Assembly (NCBI GenBank): GCA_036512155.1
Contig: DATCBD010000058.1
Location: 18,096 to 82,095 of the forward strand
Source: Palsa-739 sp036512155
GTDB taxonomy: Bacteria > Actinomycetota > Thermoleophilia > Gaiellales > Gaiellaceae
Length of the DNA stretch: 64,000 bases
Reading direction: 5' to 3'
Shown here: one piece after another, positions 53,787 to 62,084 of the stretch
Position numbering within the stretch: position 1 is the stretch's first letter
Layout of the letters: each line of letters opens with the position of its first letter
The notes under the pieces: model-generated
What the model was told of the DNA's origin: nothing
What the model saw: the letters and a program-made list of their open reading frames with translations, nothing else
The model's database searches: none
Position numbers and translations under genes: made by a program

Positions 53787-54685
53787 GAGTACGAAGCCTC
53801 CTTTGCCTTGACGAGCCGGTAGAGCGTCGTGTGGAGCGGGACCGCAACGCCATGTTGCTTCGCCGCGCGCACGAGCGAGCCGGTGATGAGCTCGATCTCG
53901 GTCGGCCGGTGCGCGTTCACGTCCTCGAGCATCGAGGGGTAGTGCGCGTGGCCGTGTTGCGTCGCGTGCACGTTCATCTCCCACGGATCCTCGCTGAGCG
54001 CGACGCCTGCCGCCGCTGCGACCGCCTTACCCTCGTCCGTGAGGTCGTGGACAAGCCCGCCCAGCATGCCTGCGGCGAAGTGGAAGTCGTGCGGAAGACC
54101 CGTCAGTGCCGCGACCGCGTTGACGGTCGCGTTGAAGATGAGCTTCGACCACTGCGCCGGGCGCAGGTCGTCGAACGCCTCCGCCTTTAACCCGGCCGCG
54201 CGGATCAGATCCGCGATCGACTCGGCGTCCGCCTGCGTCGTGTCGCGGTAGGGTCCGATCCACGTCGCAGTGTCGAGTACGTACTCGACGTGCGAGTCCT
54301 CGTGCCGCGTTCCGCTCATGAAGGTGACCGCGGAGAGGAGCGGCCACGCGCCGTGCACCGCGACGACGTCCTCGGCGCCGAGCCCGTTCTGGACCGTCAT
54401 CACGGTCGCGTTCGCGAAATGGCCGGCGAGCGACGTGGCGAGTGGCTCGAGGTCGCCTCCCTTGCACGCGAGGACGACGAGATCGGCGTCGCCGAACTCG
54501 GCCGGATCGGTGGAGGCGGTAACGCGCGCGGTGAAGTCGGAACGGCCGGATACGCGCAGGCCTTGCTCGTTCAGCGTGCGCGCATGCTCCTCGCGGCGCG
54601 TCAGCACCGCGACGTCCGCGACGCGCGCGAGGTGCGCGGCGAAGAGGCTCCCGATCGTGCCCGCACCTGCAACGACGACTCTCAT
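53783..54685 (-). CDS. Ketopantoate reductase (PanE/ApbA)-like enzyme 2
   Basis: 300 residues from ATG at 54685 (ATGA overlap with livM). NADPH loop VVVAGAGTIGSLFAAHL; catalytic Lys in WSKLIFNATVNAVAALTG; C-terminal YPSMLEDVNAHRPTEIELITGSLV. Clearly paralogous to the next gene but well diverged, so the two may handle successive or mirror-image substrates, or form a heterodimer. Confidence 0.87.
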   Translation of the reverse strand: MRVVVAGAGTIGSLFAAHLARVADVAVLTRREEHARTLNEQGLRVSGRSDFTARVTASTDPAEFGDADLVVLACKGGDLEPLATSLAGHFANATVMTVQNGLGAEDVVAVHGAWPLLSAVTFMSGTRHEDSHVEYVLDTATWIGPYRDTTQADAESIADLIRAAGLKAEAFDDLRPAQWSKLIFNATVNAVAALTGLPHDFHFAAGMLGGLVHDLTDEGKAVAAAAGVALSEDPWEMNVHATQHGHAHYPSMLEDVNAHRPTEIELITGSLVRAAKQHGVAVPLHTTLYRLVKAKEASYS

Positions 54686-55677
54686 CGGCGCATCCACGCG
54701 AGCGAGAGCTCGCGCCCTCCGGTGATCCCGCTCGGTCGCACGATGAGAATGACCGCCATCACCACGCCGACGGTGAGCTCGGCGGTGCCCGTCGGCAGGT
54801 TGAGATGCCAGCCGAAGAGGTCGACGCCGTTCTCCGACGCAGAGAGGAACGAGTCGAGCCCTCCGATCGCGAGCGCGCCGACGACCGCGCCGAGCAGGCT
54901 GCCGGAGCCGCCGACGACGAGCATCGCAAGAGTGATGAACGTCACGTCGAGATAGAGCGAGTCGATCTCGACCGGCAGCAGGTGGACGTACAGGCCTCCG
55001 GCGAGGCCTGCGAGCGCTCCCGAGACGGCGAACGCGAGCAGCCGCTGGCGGTAGATGGAGATGCCGGCCGCAGACGCCGCTGCCGGATCCTCACGCGTCG
55101 CGCGCAGCTGACGGCCGAAGCGGCTGCGCTGGTACGCGAACGCGACGACGACACAGACCAAGGCACCGATCGTCGCCTGCCAGATGCCCGTCGTCTCGGG
55201 CACCGACGAGAAGGCGTTGAGCCCCGGCCCGATCTTGTCGTAGTAGCGCAGGACGTTGTTCACGATCTCGAGCACGCCGAAGGTGGCGATGCCGGCGGCG
55301 AGACCGGAGAGGCGCATGAGTGGTAACCCGGCGACGAACGCGAACACGAGCCCCGCGAACGCAGCTAGAAAGAGCGACTGCACGTTGCCGGCGGTCGCGT
55401 GACGCAGGAAGCCGGCGAGGCCCGGCATGATCGCAGCGCGCTCCGCCGTCGGCACGGTGAGCACGCCGGCCGTCCACACACCGAGCGCGACGAACGAGAT
55501 GTGCCCGAACGAGAGCACGCCCGAGTTGCCGATGAAGACGTAGAGCGCGACGACGATCGCGACCTTGATGAGCGTGTCGAGGAAGTACGTCTGGAGTGCG
55601 CTCGAGACGACGAGACCGAGCAGCGCGGTGCCGAGCACCAGCGCCACGGGAGCGATCAGCTCGTGCAGCTTCTTCAT
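54682..55677 (-). CDS. livM: Branched-chain-type amino acid ABC permease, LivM-like
   Basis: 331 residues with about nine helices. Family motifs YVFIGNSGVLSFGHISFVALG and the coupling loop RSRFGRQLRATREDPAAASAAGI; MLVVGGSGSLLGAVVGA near residue 270. Part of the Liv-type importer; substrate class includes amino acids, amides and urea. Confidence 0.91.
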   Translation of the reverse strand: MKKLHELIAPVALVLGTALLGLVVSSALQTYFLDTLIKVAIVVALYVFIGNSGVLSFGHISFVALGVWTAGVLTVPTAERAAIMPGLAGFLRHATAGNVQSLFLAAFAGLVFAFVAGLPLMRLSGLAAGIATFGVLEIVNNVLRYYDKIGPGLNAFSSVPETTGIWQATIGALVCVVVAFAYQRSRFGRQLRATREDPAAASAAGISIYRQRLLAFAVSGALAGLAGGLYVHLLPVEIDSLYLDVTFITLAMLVVGGSGSLLGAVVGALAIGGLDSFLSASENGVDLFGWHLNLPTGTAELTVGVVMAVILIVRPSGITGGRELSLAWMRR

Positions 55678-56567
55678 AGGCGCTCGGCTCCCGCGCCGGC
55701 GCGCGCGAACAACCCGTTTGGGCGAACGAGGAGGACGAGGATCACTGCGGCGAACAGGAACGTCGGCAGGTACTGGCTCTGGTTGGTCGGGAGCGCGCCG
55801 CCGAGGATCCCGCTCGCGAAGCCGATCGTGAACCCGCCCAGCGTCGCCGGGATGGGCCGCGTGAGCCCGCCGAGGACGACGCCGGCGAGGACGATGATCG
55901 TGTCGTCGAGCCCGAAAATCGGCGTTACCTGCGGATTGCGGGCCGTGAGCATCACGGCGGAGACGGCCGCGAGCAGCCCGGAGATGAGCACCGCTCCGCC
56001 GATGACGCGGTTCGCGCGGACGCCGAGCATGCGCGCGGTGCGGAAGTCCATGGAGGCGGCGCGCATGTGCAACCCGACCGACGTGCGCGTGAGCAGCAAC
56101 TGCAGGAGCGCGAGACAGATGGCCGCCACGACGACGGAGACGATCGCGATCTTCCGGATCTCGACGCCGCCGACGTCCCACGGCTGGTTGAGCGGCCCCA
56201 TCGAGGAGGCGATCGTCCCCAGCTGCCCGAACGCGAGCACGGCAATGCTCTGCATCAGGAACGCGATGGCAAACGTCGCCACGAGCATCACCGCGGGAGA
56301 GTGCGTGCGCAGCGGACGGAAGACGATCCGGTCCATGAGCACCGACAGCGCGAGCACGACCGCGAAACAGAGCAGGATGCCCGCCCACGACGGCCATCCC
56401 CACACGGATGCATATGCAACCGCGTATGCGCCGGCCATGATGAGTTGGCCATAGGCGAAGTTGACGAGGCGCAGCACACCGAAGACGAGACCGATCCCGA
56501 CGGCCATGAGGGCGTAGATGCCGCCGAGCGACAGCGCGTCCGCGAGCGTCTGCCACGAGACGCTCAT
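55674..56567 (-). CDS. livH: Branched-chain-type amino acid ABC permease, LivH-like
   Basis: 297 residues with eight helices. Starts SVSWQTLADALSLGGIYALMAVGIGLVFG, then VLRLVNFAYGQLIMAGAY and LHMRAASMDFRTARMLGV as the coupling loop, and VLAGVVLGGLTRPIPATLGG. ATGA overlap with livF. Confidence 0.92.
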   Translation of the reverse strand: MSVSWQTLADALSLGGIYALMAVGIGLVFGVLRLVNFAYGQLIMAGAYAVAYASVWGWPSWAGILLCFAVVLALSVLMDRIVFRPLRTHSPAVMLVATFAIAFLMQSIAVLAFGQLGTIASSMGPLNQPWDVGGVEIRKIAIVSVVVAAICLALLQLLLTRTSVGLHMRAASMDFRTARMLGVRANRVIGGAVLISGLLAAVSAVMLTARNPQVTPIFGLDDTIIVLAGVVLGGLTRPIPATLGGFTIGFASGILGGALPTNQSQYLPTFLFAAVILVLLVRPNGLFARAGAGAERL

Positions 56568-57256
56568 GCGAAGTACGCCGCCACGAGCTTTTCGGTGTCG
56601 TCCGCGTCCTTCGGACCGAGCGTGAGGCGCAGCTCACCGTTCGAAAGCACGTACGTGCGGTCGGCGAGCGCGACCGTTCGCTGCGCGCGCTGCTCGACGA
56701 GCAACACGGCGAGCCCGCGCTCGCGAATCGCCGCGAGCGCGTCGAAGACGACGCTGACGATCCGCGGCGCGAGGCCGAGCGACGGCTCGTCGAGGAGAAG
56801 CACGCTCGGGTCGGCGACGAGCGCACGCGCGATCGCGAGCTGCTGCTGCTGTCCACCGGAAAGCGCGCCGGCCTGCCGGCGCCGGAACTCTTCGATCACG
56901 GGGAAGAGCTCGAACACGTCGTCGATGCCGCCCGGGCTGCGGCGCGCGGCGAGACCGAGGCGAAGGTTCTCCTCCACCGTCAGCTCGGCGAAGATGCGCC
57001 GCCCCTCGGGCACGAGCGCAATGCCCGCGCGCGCGACGTCCTCCGTGCGGCGGCCGCGCAGCGACGCTCCGTCGAGCCGGATCTCCCCGCCGGCGACAGG
57101 GGCGGCGCCCATGATCGCGTTCAGCGTCGACGACTTCCCCGCGCCGTTCGGGCCGATGAGCCCGACGATCTCGCCCGGCTTCACCTCGAGCGAGAGGCCC
57201 CGCACCGCCTCGACGGCGCCGTAGCGCACGCGGAGGCCGTCGACGGCGAGCGTCAC
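56564..57256 (-). CDS. livF: Liv-type ABC ATPase, LivF-like
   Basis: 230 residues from GTG at 57256. Walker A GPNGAGKSS, Q-loop VPEGRRIFAELTVEENL (LivF hallmark), signature LSGGQQQQLAIARAL, Walker B VLLLDEPSLGLAP, H-loop replaced by LVEQRAQ as usual in LivF. Confidence 0.93.
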   Translation of the reverse strand: MTLAVDGLRVRYGAVEAVRGLSLEVKPGEIVGLIGPNGAGKSSTLNAIMGAAPVAGGEIRLDGASLRGRRTEDVARAGIALVPEGRRIFAELTVEENLRLGLAARRSPGGIDDVFELFPVIEEFRRRQAGALSGGQQQQLAIARALVADPSVLLLDEPSLGLAPRIVSVVFDALAAIRERGLAVLLVEQRAQRTVALADRTYVLSNGELRLTLGPKDADDTEKLVAAYFA

Positions 57257-58020
57257 GATTCCTCCGCGACGGCGCTCTCGCCGAGATACGCCGCGGTGAC
57301 GTCGAGGTTCGCGCGAATCTCTGCGGGCGTCCCTTCCGCGAGCGTCTCGCCCTGATCGAGGACCTGAATGCGGTCGCAGACGTCCATGATCAGCGCCATG
57401 TTGTGGTCGATGAGCAGCACGCCGGCGCCGTGGTCGTCGCGGAGGGAGCGCACGACGGCGGCGAAATCCGGGACTTCCGATTCCGGCAGCCCCGCGGCGG
57501 GCTCGTCGAGCAGGACATAGCGGGGCTCGGTCACGAGCGCGCGCGCAACGCCGAGTCGCCGTTCGTCGCCGTGGGCGAGCGCGGACGCCGGAACGTCGGC
57601 GTGGGCGTCGAGGCCGAGCAGCTCGAGCACCTCGGCCGCGCGGCGAGCGGCCTTTCCGGGCGACGCGCCCGCGCCGAGGGCCGACACCTCGACGTTCTCG
57701 CGCACGGTCAGGCCGCGGAATGCGTGGCTGTGCTGGAACGTGCGCGCGAGCCCGTTCCGGCCCCGCCTGCTCGCGCGCCAGCGCGTCACGTCGCGGCCCT
57801 CGAACCACACGTGCCCCTGCGTCGGGTGGTCGAAGCCGCTGAGGACGTTCACGAGCGTCGACTTTCCCGCCCCGTTCGGGCCGATCAGCCCCAGGACCTC
57901 GCCGCGGCGCAGCTCGAGCGTGACCTCCCGCAGAGCCTGGATGCCTTCGAAGGATCGAGAGACGGAGGAGGCCCGGAGCGATTCCCCGGGCCTCCTGTCC
58001 GACGCAGCCTCTGCCGTCAC
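57253..58020 (-). CDS. livG: Liv-type ABC ATPase, LivG-like
   Basis: 255 residues from GTG at 58020, sharing one base with the binding-protein stop. Walker A GPNGAGKST, LivG motif LARTFQHSHAFRGLTVRENV, Walker B YVLLDEPAAGLPESE, H-loop LIDHNMALIMDVCDRI. The signature reads ALAHGDERRLGVARAL, so the usual LSGG is lost to ALAHGDERR, as in many LivG-type proteins (AYGxQRR form). Confidence 0.91.
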   Translation of the reverse strand: MTAEAASDRRPGESLRASSVSRSFEGIQALREVTLELRRGEVLGLIGPNGAGKSTLVNVLSGFDHPTQGHVWFEGRDVTRWRASRRGRNGLARTFQHSHAFRGLTVRENVEVSALGAGASPGKAARRAAEVLELLGLDAHADVPASALAHGDERRLGVARALVTEPRYVLLDEPAAGLPESEVPDFAAVVRSLRDDHGAGVLLIDHNMALIMDVCDRIQVLDQGETLAEGTPAEIRANLDVTAAYLGESAVAEES

Positions 58021-59225
58021 TAGATCTTCGGAACGACCTTCGCGACGACCTCGGCGACAAGCCGCGGCACGTTGTTGTTGATCTCGATGACGCGGTACTG
58101 ACGGTGGAACACGACGTGCAGCTGCGGGGAGAAGCTCACGAGCCCCGACAGCGTCGGGACGTTGTGGAACTTCACCATCTTCGCCGCGAGCGCGGCTCCG
58201 TTCGTCGACCCGCCGGCCTCACGGATCGCCGTTGCGAGGCCGTCGATCGCCGCGGGGCCGGTGACGAAGCCGCCGGTCGCCGCGTGGATCTTCTTCGCGA
58301 GCGCGTTGATGGCCTTGTTCGGGTCGCCGCCGAACGCATCCGCGTACGTCACGAAGTAGTAGTTGGTCACCTTCGGGCTCTTCGGGAGCCAGTAGACGCC
58401 GTCGCCGGCCCACGAGTTGAGCACCGGCGTGTTGTTGCCGAGCGTGCGGAGCCCCGTGATGAGCGGCGCGAGCGCGCCGTACGCGCCGGCGGTCGCGGTC
58501 ACGATCACGTCGGCCTTGTGCGAGTTGATGCGGCTGACGGCGTTTTGGACGTTGTTGCCGTGGAACGCCGGATCCTGGTAGCTCTCCTGGTCCACGACCT
58601 TGCCGCCGAGCTGCTTCCAGCGGGCCGCGAACGCCTGGACGACGTTCTTGAAGTAGACGATGACCGTGTCGGTCGCAAGGTCGGCAGTCCGCCACCCCTT
58701 GGCCCACGCGAATTGCGCCATCGCCGACCCCTCGTCCTGCGCGACGTTGCCGAAGCTGAAGGCGAGCGCGCCCTTCGCGCCGAAGCGCGACGGCCCCATC
58801 TGATCGGTACCGATGCACGGCGCGATCGTCAGCAGGCCCTTGTTGATCGACTCCTGCACGGCAGGCGCCGCGAGGTCGACGTCGCACGTCGTGAAGATGA
58901 CGTTCGAGCCTTCGGCGATCAGCTTGTCGGCGCAGGTCTTCGACACGGCCGGGTTGTCGCCCTGGGTGTCGCACGTCTTGATGACGAGCGGATGCCCGTC
59001 GACGCCGCCCTTGGCGTTGATCTGCGCGACGCGGATCTGTGCAGCGGCAAGTGCAGGCCCGTCGAACGGCGCCATCGGGCCGGTCGAGTCGTGGGCCCAG
59101 CCGATCACGATCGGCGTCCCGGCGTGCGTGCGTGCCGCCGCGGTTGCTGCGAGTACGAGCGCCGCAGCCGCGACGGCGAGAATCCCAATCCGTCTCACTC
59201 CGTCTCCTCTCCGGGAGCGGCTCAT
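58020..59225 (-). CDS. Liv-type extracellular substrate-binding protein
   Basis: 401 residues with a signal peptide (MSRSRRGDGVRR basic, ILAVAAAALVLAATAAA hydrophobic). Type I periplasmic-binding fold: IVIGWAHDSTGPMAPFDGPA, INAKGGVDGHPLVIKTCDTQG, then VTATAGAYGALAPLITGL. Four to five cysteines in the first lobe suggest disulfides. No lipobox. Ligand unknown. ATGA overlap with the isomerase gene. Confidence 0.91.
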   Translation of the reverse strand: MSRSRRGDGVRRIGILAVAAAALVLAATAAARTHAGTPIVIGWAHDSTGPMAPFDGPALAAAQIRVAQINAKGGVDGHPLVIKTCDTQGDNPAVSKTCADKLIAEGSNVIFTTCDVDLAAPAVQESINKGLLTIAPCIGTDQMGPSRFGAKGALAFSFGNVAQDEGSAMAQFAWAKGWRTADLATDTVIVYFKNVVQAFAARWKQLGGKVVDQESYQDPAFHGNNVQNAVSRINSHKADVIVTATAGAYGALAPLITGLRTLGNNTPVLNSWAGDGVYWLPKSPKVTNYYFVTYADAFGGDPNKAINALAKKIHAATGGFVTGPAAIDGLATAIREAGGSTNGAALAAKMVKFHNVPTLSGLVSFSPQLHVVFHRQYRVIEINNNVPRLVAEVVAKVVPKI

Positions 59226-60118
59226 GCCGCAACCCTCCGTTCCTCCCAGCACTCCAACAGTTGTCTCCTACCTCGATCGACCAGCGTCGCGGCATCGACG
59301 TCCCACAGCGAGTCCGGGTACGCGACGCCGAAGGTTCCGTTGTCGGAAAAGACCTCGATGTCGTAGAAGCCGTCCCAGCCGGCGCGGTCGAGCGCGCCGA
59401 GGATGGCGGGGACGCCGGCCACGCCGTCGCCGGGGAGGACGCGGTCGGCCCAGCCGCGCGTCGGCTCGCGCCAGTCGTTCACGTGGACGCCGGCTATCAG
59501 AGGCGCGTGCTGCTCGATCTCCTCGAAGAGCTCGGGGGTGTTCCACAGATGCCACACGTCGAACTGGATGCCGAGCGCGGGCGAGCCGATCTCCTCGACG
59601 ACTGCGGCGGCGTCCTCGAGCGTGTTGAGGGTCGACCAGCTCTCGGTGCCTTCCGCCTGGAACGGCTCGAGCGCGATGCGCAGGTCGAGCTTCTCCGCTT
59701 CGGCGGCAACCTGGCGCAGTCCGCGGAGCGCGGTCGCGCGGTCGCCCGGGCCGGTGAAGCAGAGGACGGCGGCAGGCTGGAAGGCCGCGAGCCGGTGGAG
59801 CGAGCGGAGGATCGCGTCGATTCGGTCATGCGGATCGGCCGGGCCGGCGAGGAGTGGCAGCGGCAGGATCGAGGGGACAGCCGGGACGGCAGTGGCCGAG
59901 CCGAGGCCGCTCTCGCGGAGGAGCGCGATCGCGTCGTCGTCTGGGCCGTCGCCGAGCTTGAGCTCCCAGACGCCGATCCCGTCCAGGCCGGCGGCCGCGT
60001 AGGTGCGGACGTCGTCCGCGAAGCCCGCGGCGAGCGTGCTCACCTGCGAAACGGAGATTCGTGGCAGAGCGTCAGGTTCCCTCGACACGCCGGGGGATCG
60101 TGTCACAGGGTTTGACAT
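59222..60118 (-). CDS. Sugar phosphate isomerase/epimerase-like TIM-barrel enzyme
   Basis: 298 residues of the AP-endonuclease-2/xylose-isomerase-like superfamily. Metal-ligand candidates: E in LRIALEPFQAE, D/H in GIQFDVWHLWN, H in IAGVHVNDW and E in FYDIEVFSD, the usual E-D-H-E divalent site. First gene of the operon; its ATG overlaps the probable GntR operator. Could be an isomerase, epimerase or dehydratase for the imported compound. Confidence 0.87.
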   Translation of the reverse strand: MSNPVTRSPGVSREPDALPRISVSQVSTLAAGFADDVRTYAAAGLDGIGVWELKLGDGPDDDAIALLRESGLGSATAVPAVPSILPLPLLAGPADPHDRIDAILRSLHRLAAFQPAAVLCFTGPGDRATALRGLRQVAAEAEKLDLRIALEPFQAEGTESWSTLNTLEDAAAVVEEIGSPALGIQFDVWHLWNTPELFEEIEQHAPLIAGVHVNDWREPTRGWADRVLPGDGVAGVPAILGALDRAGWDGFYDIEVFSDNGTFGVAYPDSLWDVDAATLVDRGRRQLLECWEERRVAA

Positions 60119-60126
60119 CTGATCAA
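60112..60126. promoter_or_regulatory. Candidate GntR operator between the operon and its regulator
   Basis: TTGA-N7-TCAA, with TGATCA inside (60120-60125), overlaps the start codon of the first operon gene and lies 24 bases before the gntR ATG. Short inverted repeats of this kind are typical for FCD-type GntR dimers. Confidence 0.4.
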
Positions 60127-60149
60127 GTGTGGTTCACGCTCCGCCTCCG

Positions 60150-60821
60150 ATGGCCGCGGTCCAGCACCGGACGATGGCGGAGGCAGCCCTCGAGCGGTTG
60201 CGCGAGTCGATCATCCTCGGGGAGTTGACCCCCGGAGCGCCGCTCCGGCTCGAGGACCTGGCCCGCTCGCTCGGGATGAGCATCTCGCCGATCCGCGAGG
60301 CAGTGCGGCAACTCGAGGCGCTCGGCCTGGCCGAGCACGTCCCACATCATGGAGCGAAGGTCATGGGGCTCGACGTCGAGGAGCTCCGGGAGCTGTTCTC
60401 CATCCGGCTCGCGATCGAGACGATGGCGGTGCGCCGCGCGGCGGAGCGGTTCGACCCGTCGGACGAGGCGACCGCGCGAGCCCATCTCGCCGCGTACGAC
60501 GAGGCGCGGCATGCCGCCGACACGCGCGGTGCGGTGCGGGAGCACACGGCCTTCCATTTCACGCTGTACGAGGCGGCGCGGTCGGGGTGGCTGCTGCGGA
60601 TCATCCGGCCCTGCTGGGACAGCTGCGAGCGCTATCGGCCGGTGCTCCTCGCGGAGAAGGGCGCGCTCCAGGACCGGCACGAGGAGCTCGACGGCGAGCT
60701 CCTCGAGGCGTGCGCCGCGCACGATCCCGATCGCGCGGCGGCGGCGCTGCGTGCGCACCTCGAGCTCGCGAGCGACATCTACGCGGTCGAGCTCAAGGGC
60801 CGCGGCATCTTCGCGTTCTAG
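60150..60821 (+). CDS. GntR family regulator with FCD domain
   Basis: 223 residues from ATG at 60150 (GTG at 60129 possible). Winged HTH: LERLRESIILGELTPGAPLRLEDLARSLGMSISPIREAVRQLEALGL. FCD ligand domain: LFSIRLAIETMAVRRAAERFD, with metal-site residues D in HLAAYDEARH, H in HTAFHFTLYEAA and C-terminal H in AALRAHLELASD. Divergent from the eleven-gene operon, so probably its repressor sensing an organic-acid intermediate. Confidence 0.9.
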   Translation: MAAVQHRTMAEAALERLRESIILGELTPGAPLRLEDLARSLGMSISPIREAVRQLEALGLAEHVPHHGAKVMGLDVEELRELFSIRLAIETMAVRRAAERFDPSDEATARAHLAAYDEARHAADTRGAVREHTAFHFTLYEAARSGWLLRIIRPCWDSCERYRPVLLAEKGALQDRHEELDGELLEACAAHDPDRAAAALRAHLELASDIYAVELKGRGIFAF

Positions 60822-61276
60822 AATTCGAAGCGAGCGATGACGCCTTCGTCGCCGCCGGCCGGTACCGGTCGCTCGGGATGCCGCGTTGCCACCCAGGCGA
60901 CTCCGCGCTCGGGGTAGGCGACGACATCCGGGAAGCGTTTGCTGGAGATACCGATCATCCGGGCCGGTTCGTCCGTCGGGTTCGAGAATGTATGCAAGCC
61001 GTCCGGGCCTTCGGGGAAATAGACAACGTCTCCCGGCGAAAGTTGCTCCTCGCCCTCGGTCGTACGCACCGTCGGCGCGCCGCTGAGGACGAAGAACATC
61101 TCTTCGACGCCGTAGTGCATGTGGAGCGAACCCCCAGGCGAGCCGGGAAGAAGCTCTATGAGCGAAGCGCCGAGGACGTCGGCGCCAAACGGGTGTCCGA
61201 ACCAGCGGACACGCCGACGGTCGTTCTCGTCGACCTCATCCCAAGGCTCGTCTTGCGTGAAGTTCAGGCGGCGCAT
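60818..61276 (-). CDS. Cupin-domain protein
   Basis: 152 residues; ATG at 61276 has AAGGAGG ideally placed. A single cupin barrel: motif 1 SLHMHYGVEEMFFVLSG (H52, H54, E59), PGDVVYFPEGPDGLHTF (H95), giving a 3-His/1-Glu metal site. Tail to tail with gntR (four-base overlap). Could be a dioxygenase, isomerase or binding protein; the same-strand position downstream of nothing else suggests its own promoter. Confidence 0.85.
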   Translation of the reverse strand: MRRLNFTQDEPWDEVDENDRRRVRWFGHPFGADVLGASLIELLPGSPGGSLHMHYGVEEMFFVLSGAPTVRTTEGEEQLSPGDVVYFPEGPDGLHTFSNPTDEPARMIGISSKRFPDVVAYPERGVAWVATRHPERPVPAGGDEGVIARFEF

Positions 61277-61376
61277 CTGTTCCTCCTTGGCGCGCGTGGA
61301 CGAGGAGATCATGCTCGCACGCACCTGCGTTCGGCAATCGCTAAGGGTCAGCACCAACTCCGAGGAGGACGAGCCC

Positions 61377-61601
61377 GTGAACGAAGCAAGCTCCACCGAC
61401 ACTCCGTACGGCCGTTACATCACCTCCGACGGTTGGTTCGTCCTGAACCTCGGCGATGCACTCGCGGTGCGAAACGCGGAGAAGGGCGGTGTGGCTTATC
61501 CAGTGGAGTCACAGGAGCATCCCTTCCAGAGCCTCGGCGCCCACCTGCGCGTCTTGTCGCCGGGCGATCCGAACGCGCTCTACCACTCAGAAGGCGCCTG
61601 A
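61377..61601 (+). pseudogene. Truncated second cupin gene (N-terminal 74 residues only)
   Basis: GTG at 61377 has GAGGAGG at the right distance. The product (YGRYITSDGWFVLNLGDALAV, then LGAHLRVLSPGDPNALYHSE) matches the start of cupin proteins common in Thermoleophilia, in which the metal-binding barrel follows YH-E. Here the frame stops two residues after YHSE, exactly where the cupin motif should start, and is joined to unrelated sequence. So it is a 3'-deleted gene. Confidence 0.6.
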
Positions 61602-61735
61602 AGGAAGCTGTTGCGGACGCCAAGGATTACCTGCAGTCGCAGGCGTTTTCCCGAAGCGGCCTGGTCGCGCAACTGGAGTTCGAGGGGTTCGCGGCCTCTC
61701 AGGCGCTGCATGGCGTCCTAGCCGCCGGCCTCTAG
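61598..61735 (+). pseudogene. Remnant of an Ltp-family lipoprotein domain
   Basis: A 45-codon open stretch without start codon, fused by the deletion to the truncated cupin in another frame. It reads DAKDYLQSQAFSRSGLVAQLEFEGF followed by ASQALHGVLAAGL and a stop, the helix-turn pattern of the Ltp (host cell surface-exposed lipoprotein) repeat: YL---FSR-GL--QLE-EGF---A. Only the last repeat of the original gene remains. Confidence 0.55.
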
Positions 61736-62040
61736 CGGAACGCATTACGTGTAGTCCGGCGATCGAGTGCATCGATCCAGCGATACAGACGCAAGTATCC
61801 GACCGACGTTCCGGGCTCCAGCGACCCGTCACTCCTGCGGAGGCATCTAGCCAGCGCACGGTCATTGATAGTGACCTACGCGGCTGCCTGTCCATCGGGC
61901 CGAGAGTAGCTACGGCTTCACTCTGGTATGCGCCAGCATCGGGAATGTCCCCTGGGCAGGTCCGAACGGGAGACGGAGTCGTGACTCGTCGTCTCGGACT
62001 GCGACGTCTAGGGAAGAAGACGACCCAGGTTTTCGCGGGC
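61736..62040. other. Non-coding stretch, no gene seen
   Basis: About 300 bases with lower GC than the surroundings and no convincing reading frame on either strand. Follows the two gene remnants, so it is probably degraded coding DNA. Confidence 0.5.
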
Positions 62041-62071
62041 CCGGCGCGCCGCGACGCAGACGGCGCGCCGG
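62041..62071 (-). terminator. GC-rich hairpin after the phosphoesterase gene
   Basis: CCGGCGCGCCG (62041-62051) pairs perfectly with CGGCGCGCCGG (62061-62071) around a 9-base loop, 14 bases past the phosphoesterase stop on the minus strand. No T run. Confidence 0.5.
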
Positions 62072-62084
62072 ATCCCTTGAGTTT

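Noticed and set aside
57253..58020. LivG as defective because the ABC signature is not LSGGQ
   Set aside because: LivG-type ATPases often carry a degenerate AYGxQRR-type signature; Walker A, Walker B and H-loop are intact.
61736..62040. Insertion-sequence remnant in the AT-richer non-coding stretch
   Set aside because: No inverted terminal repeats, target duplication or transposase-like peptide could be found.
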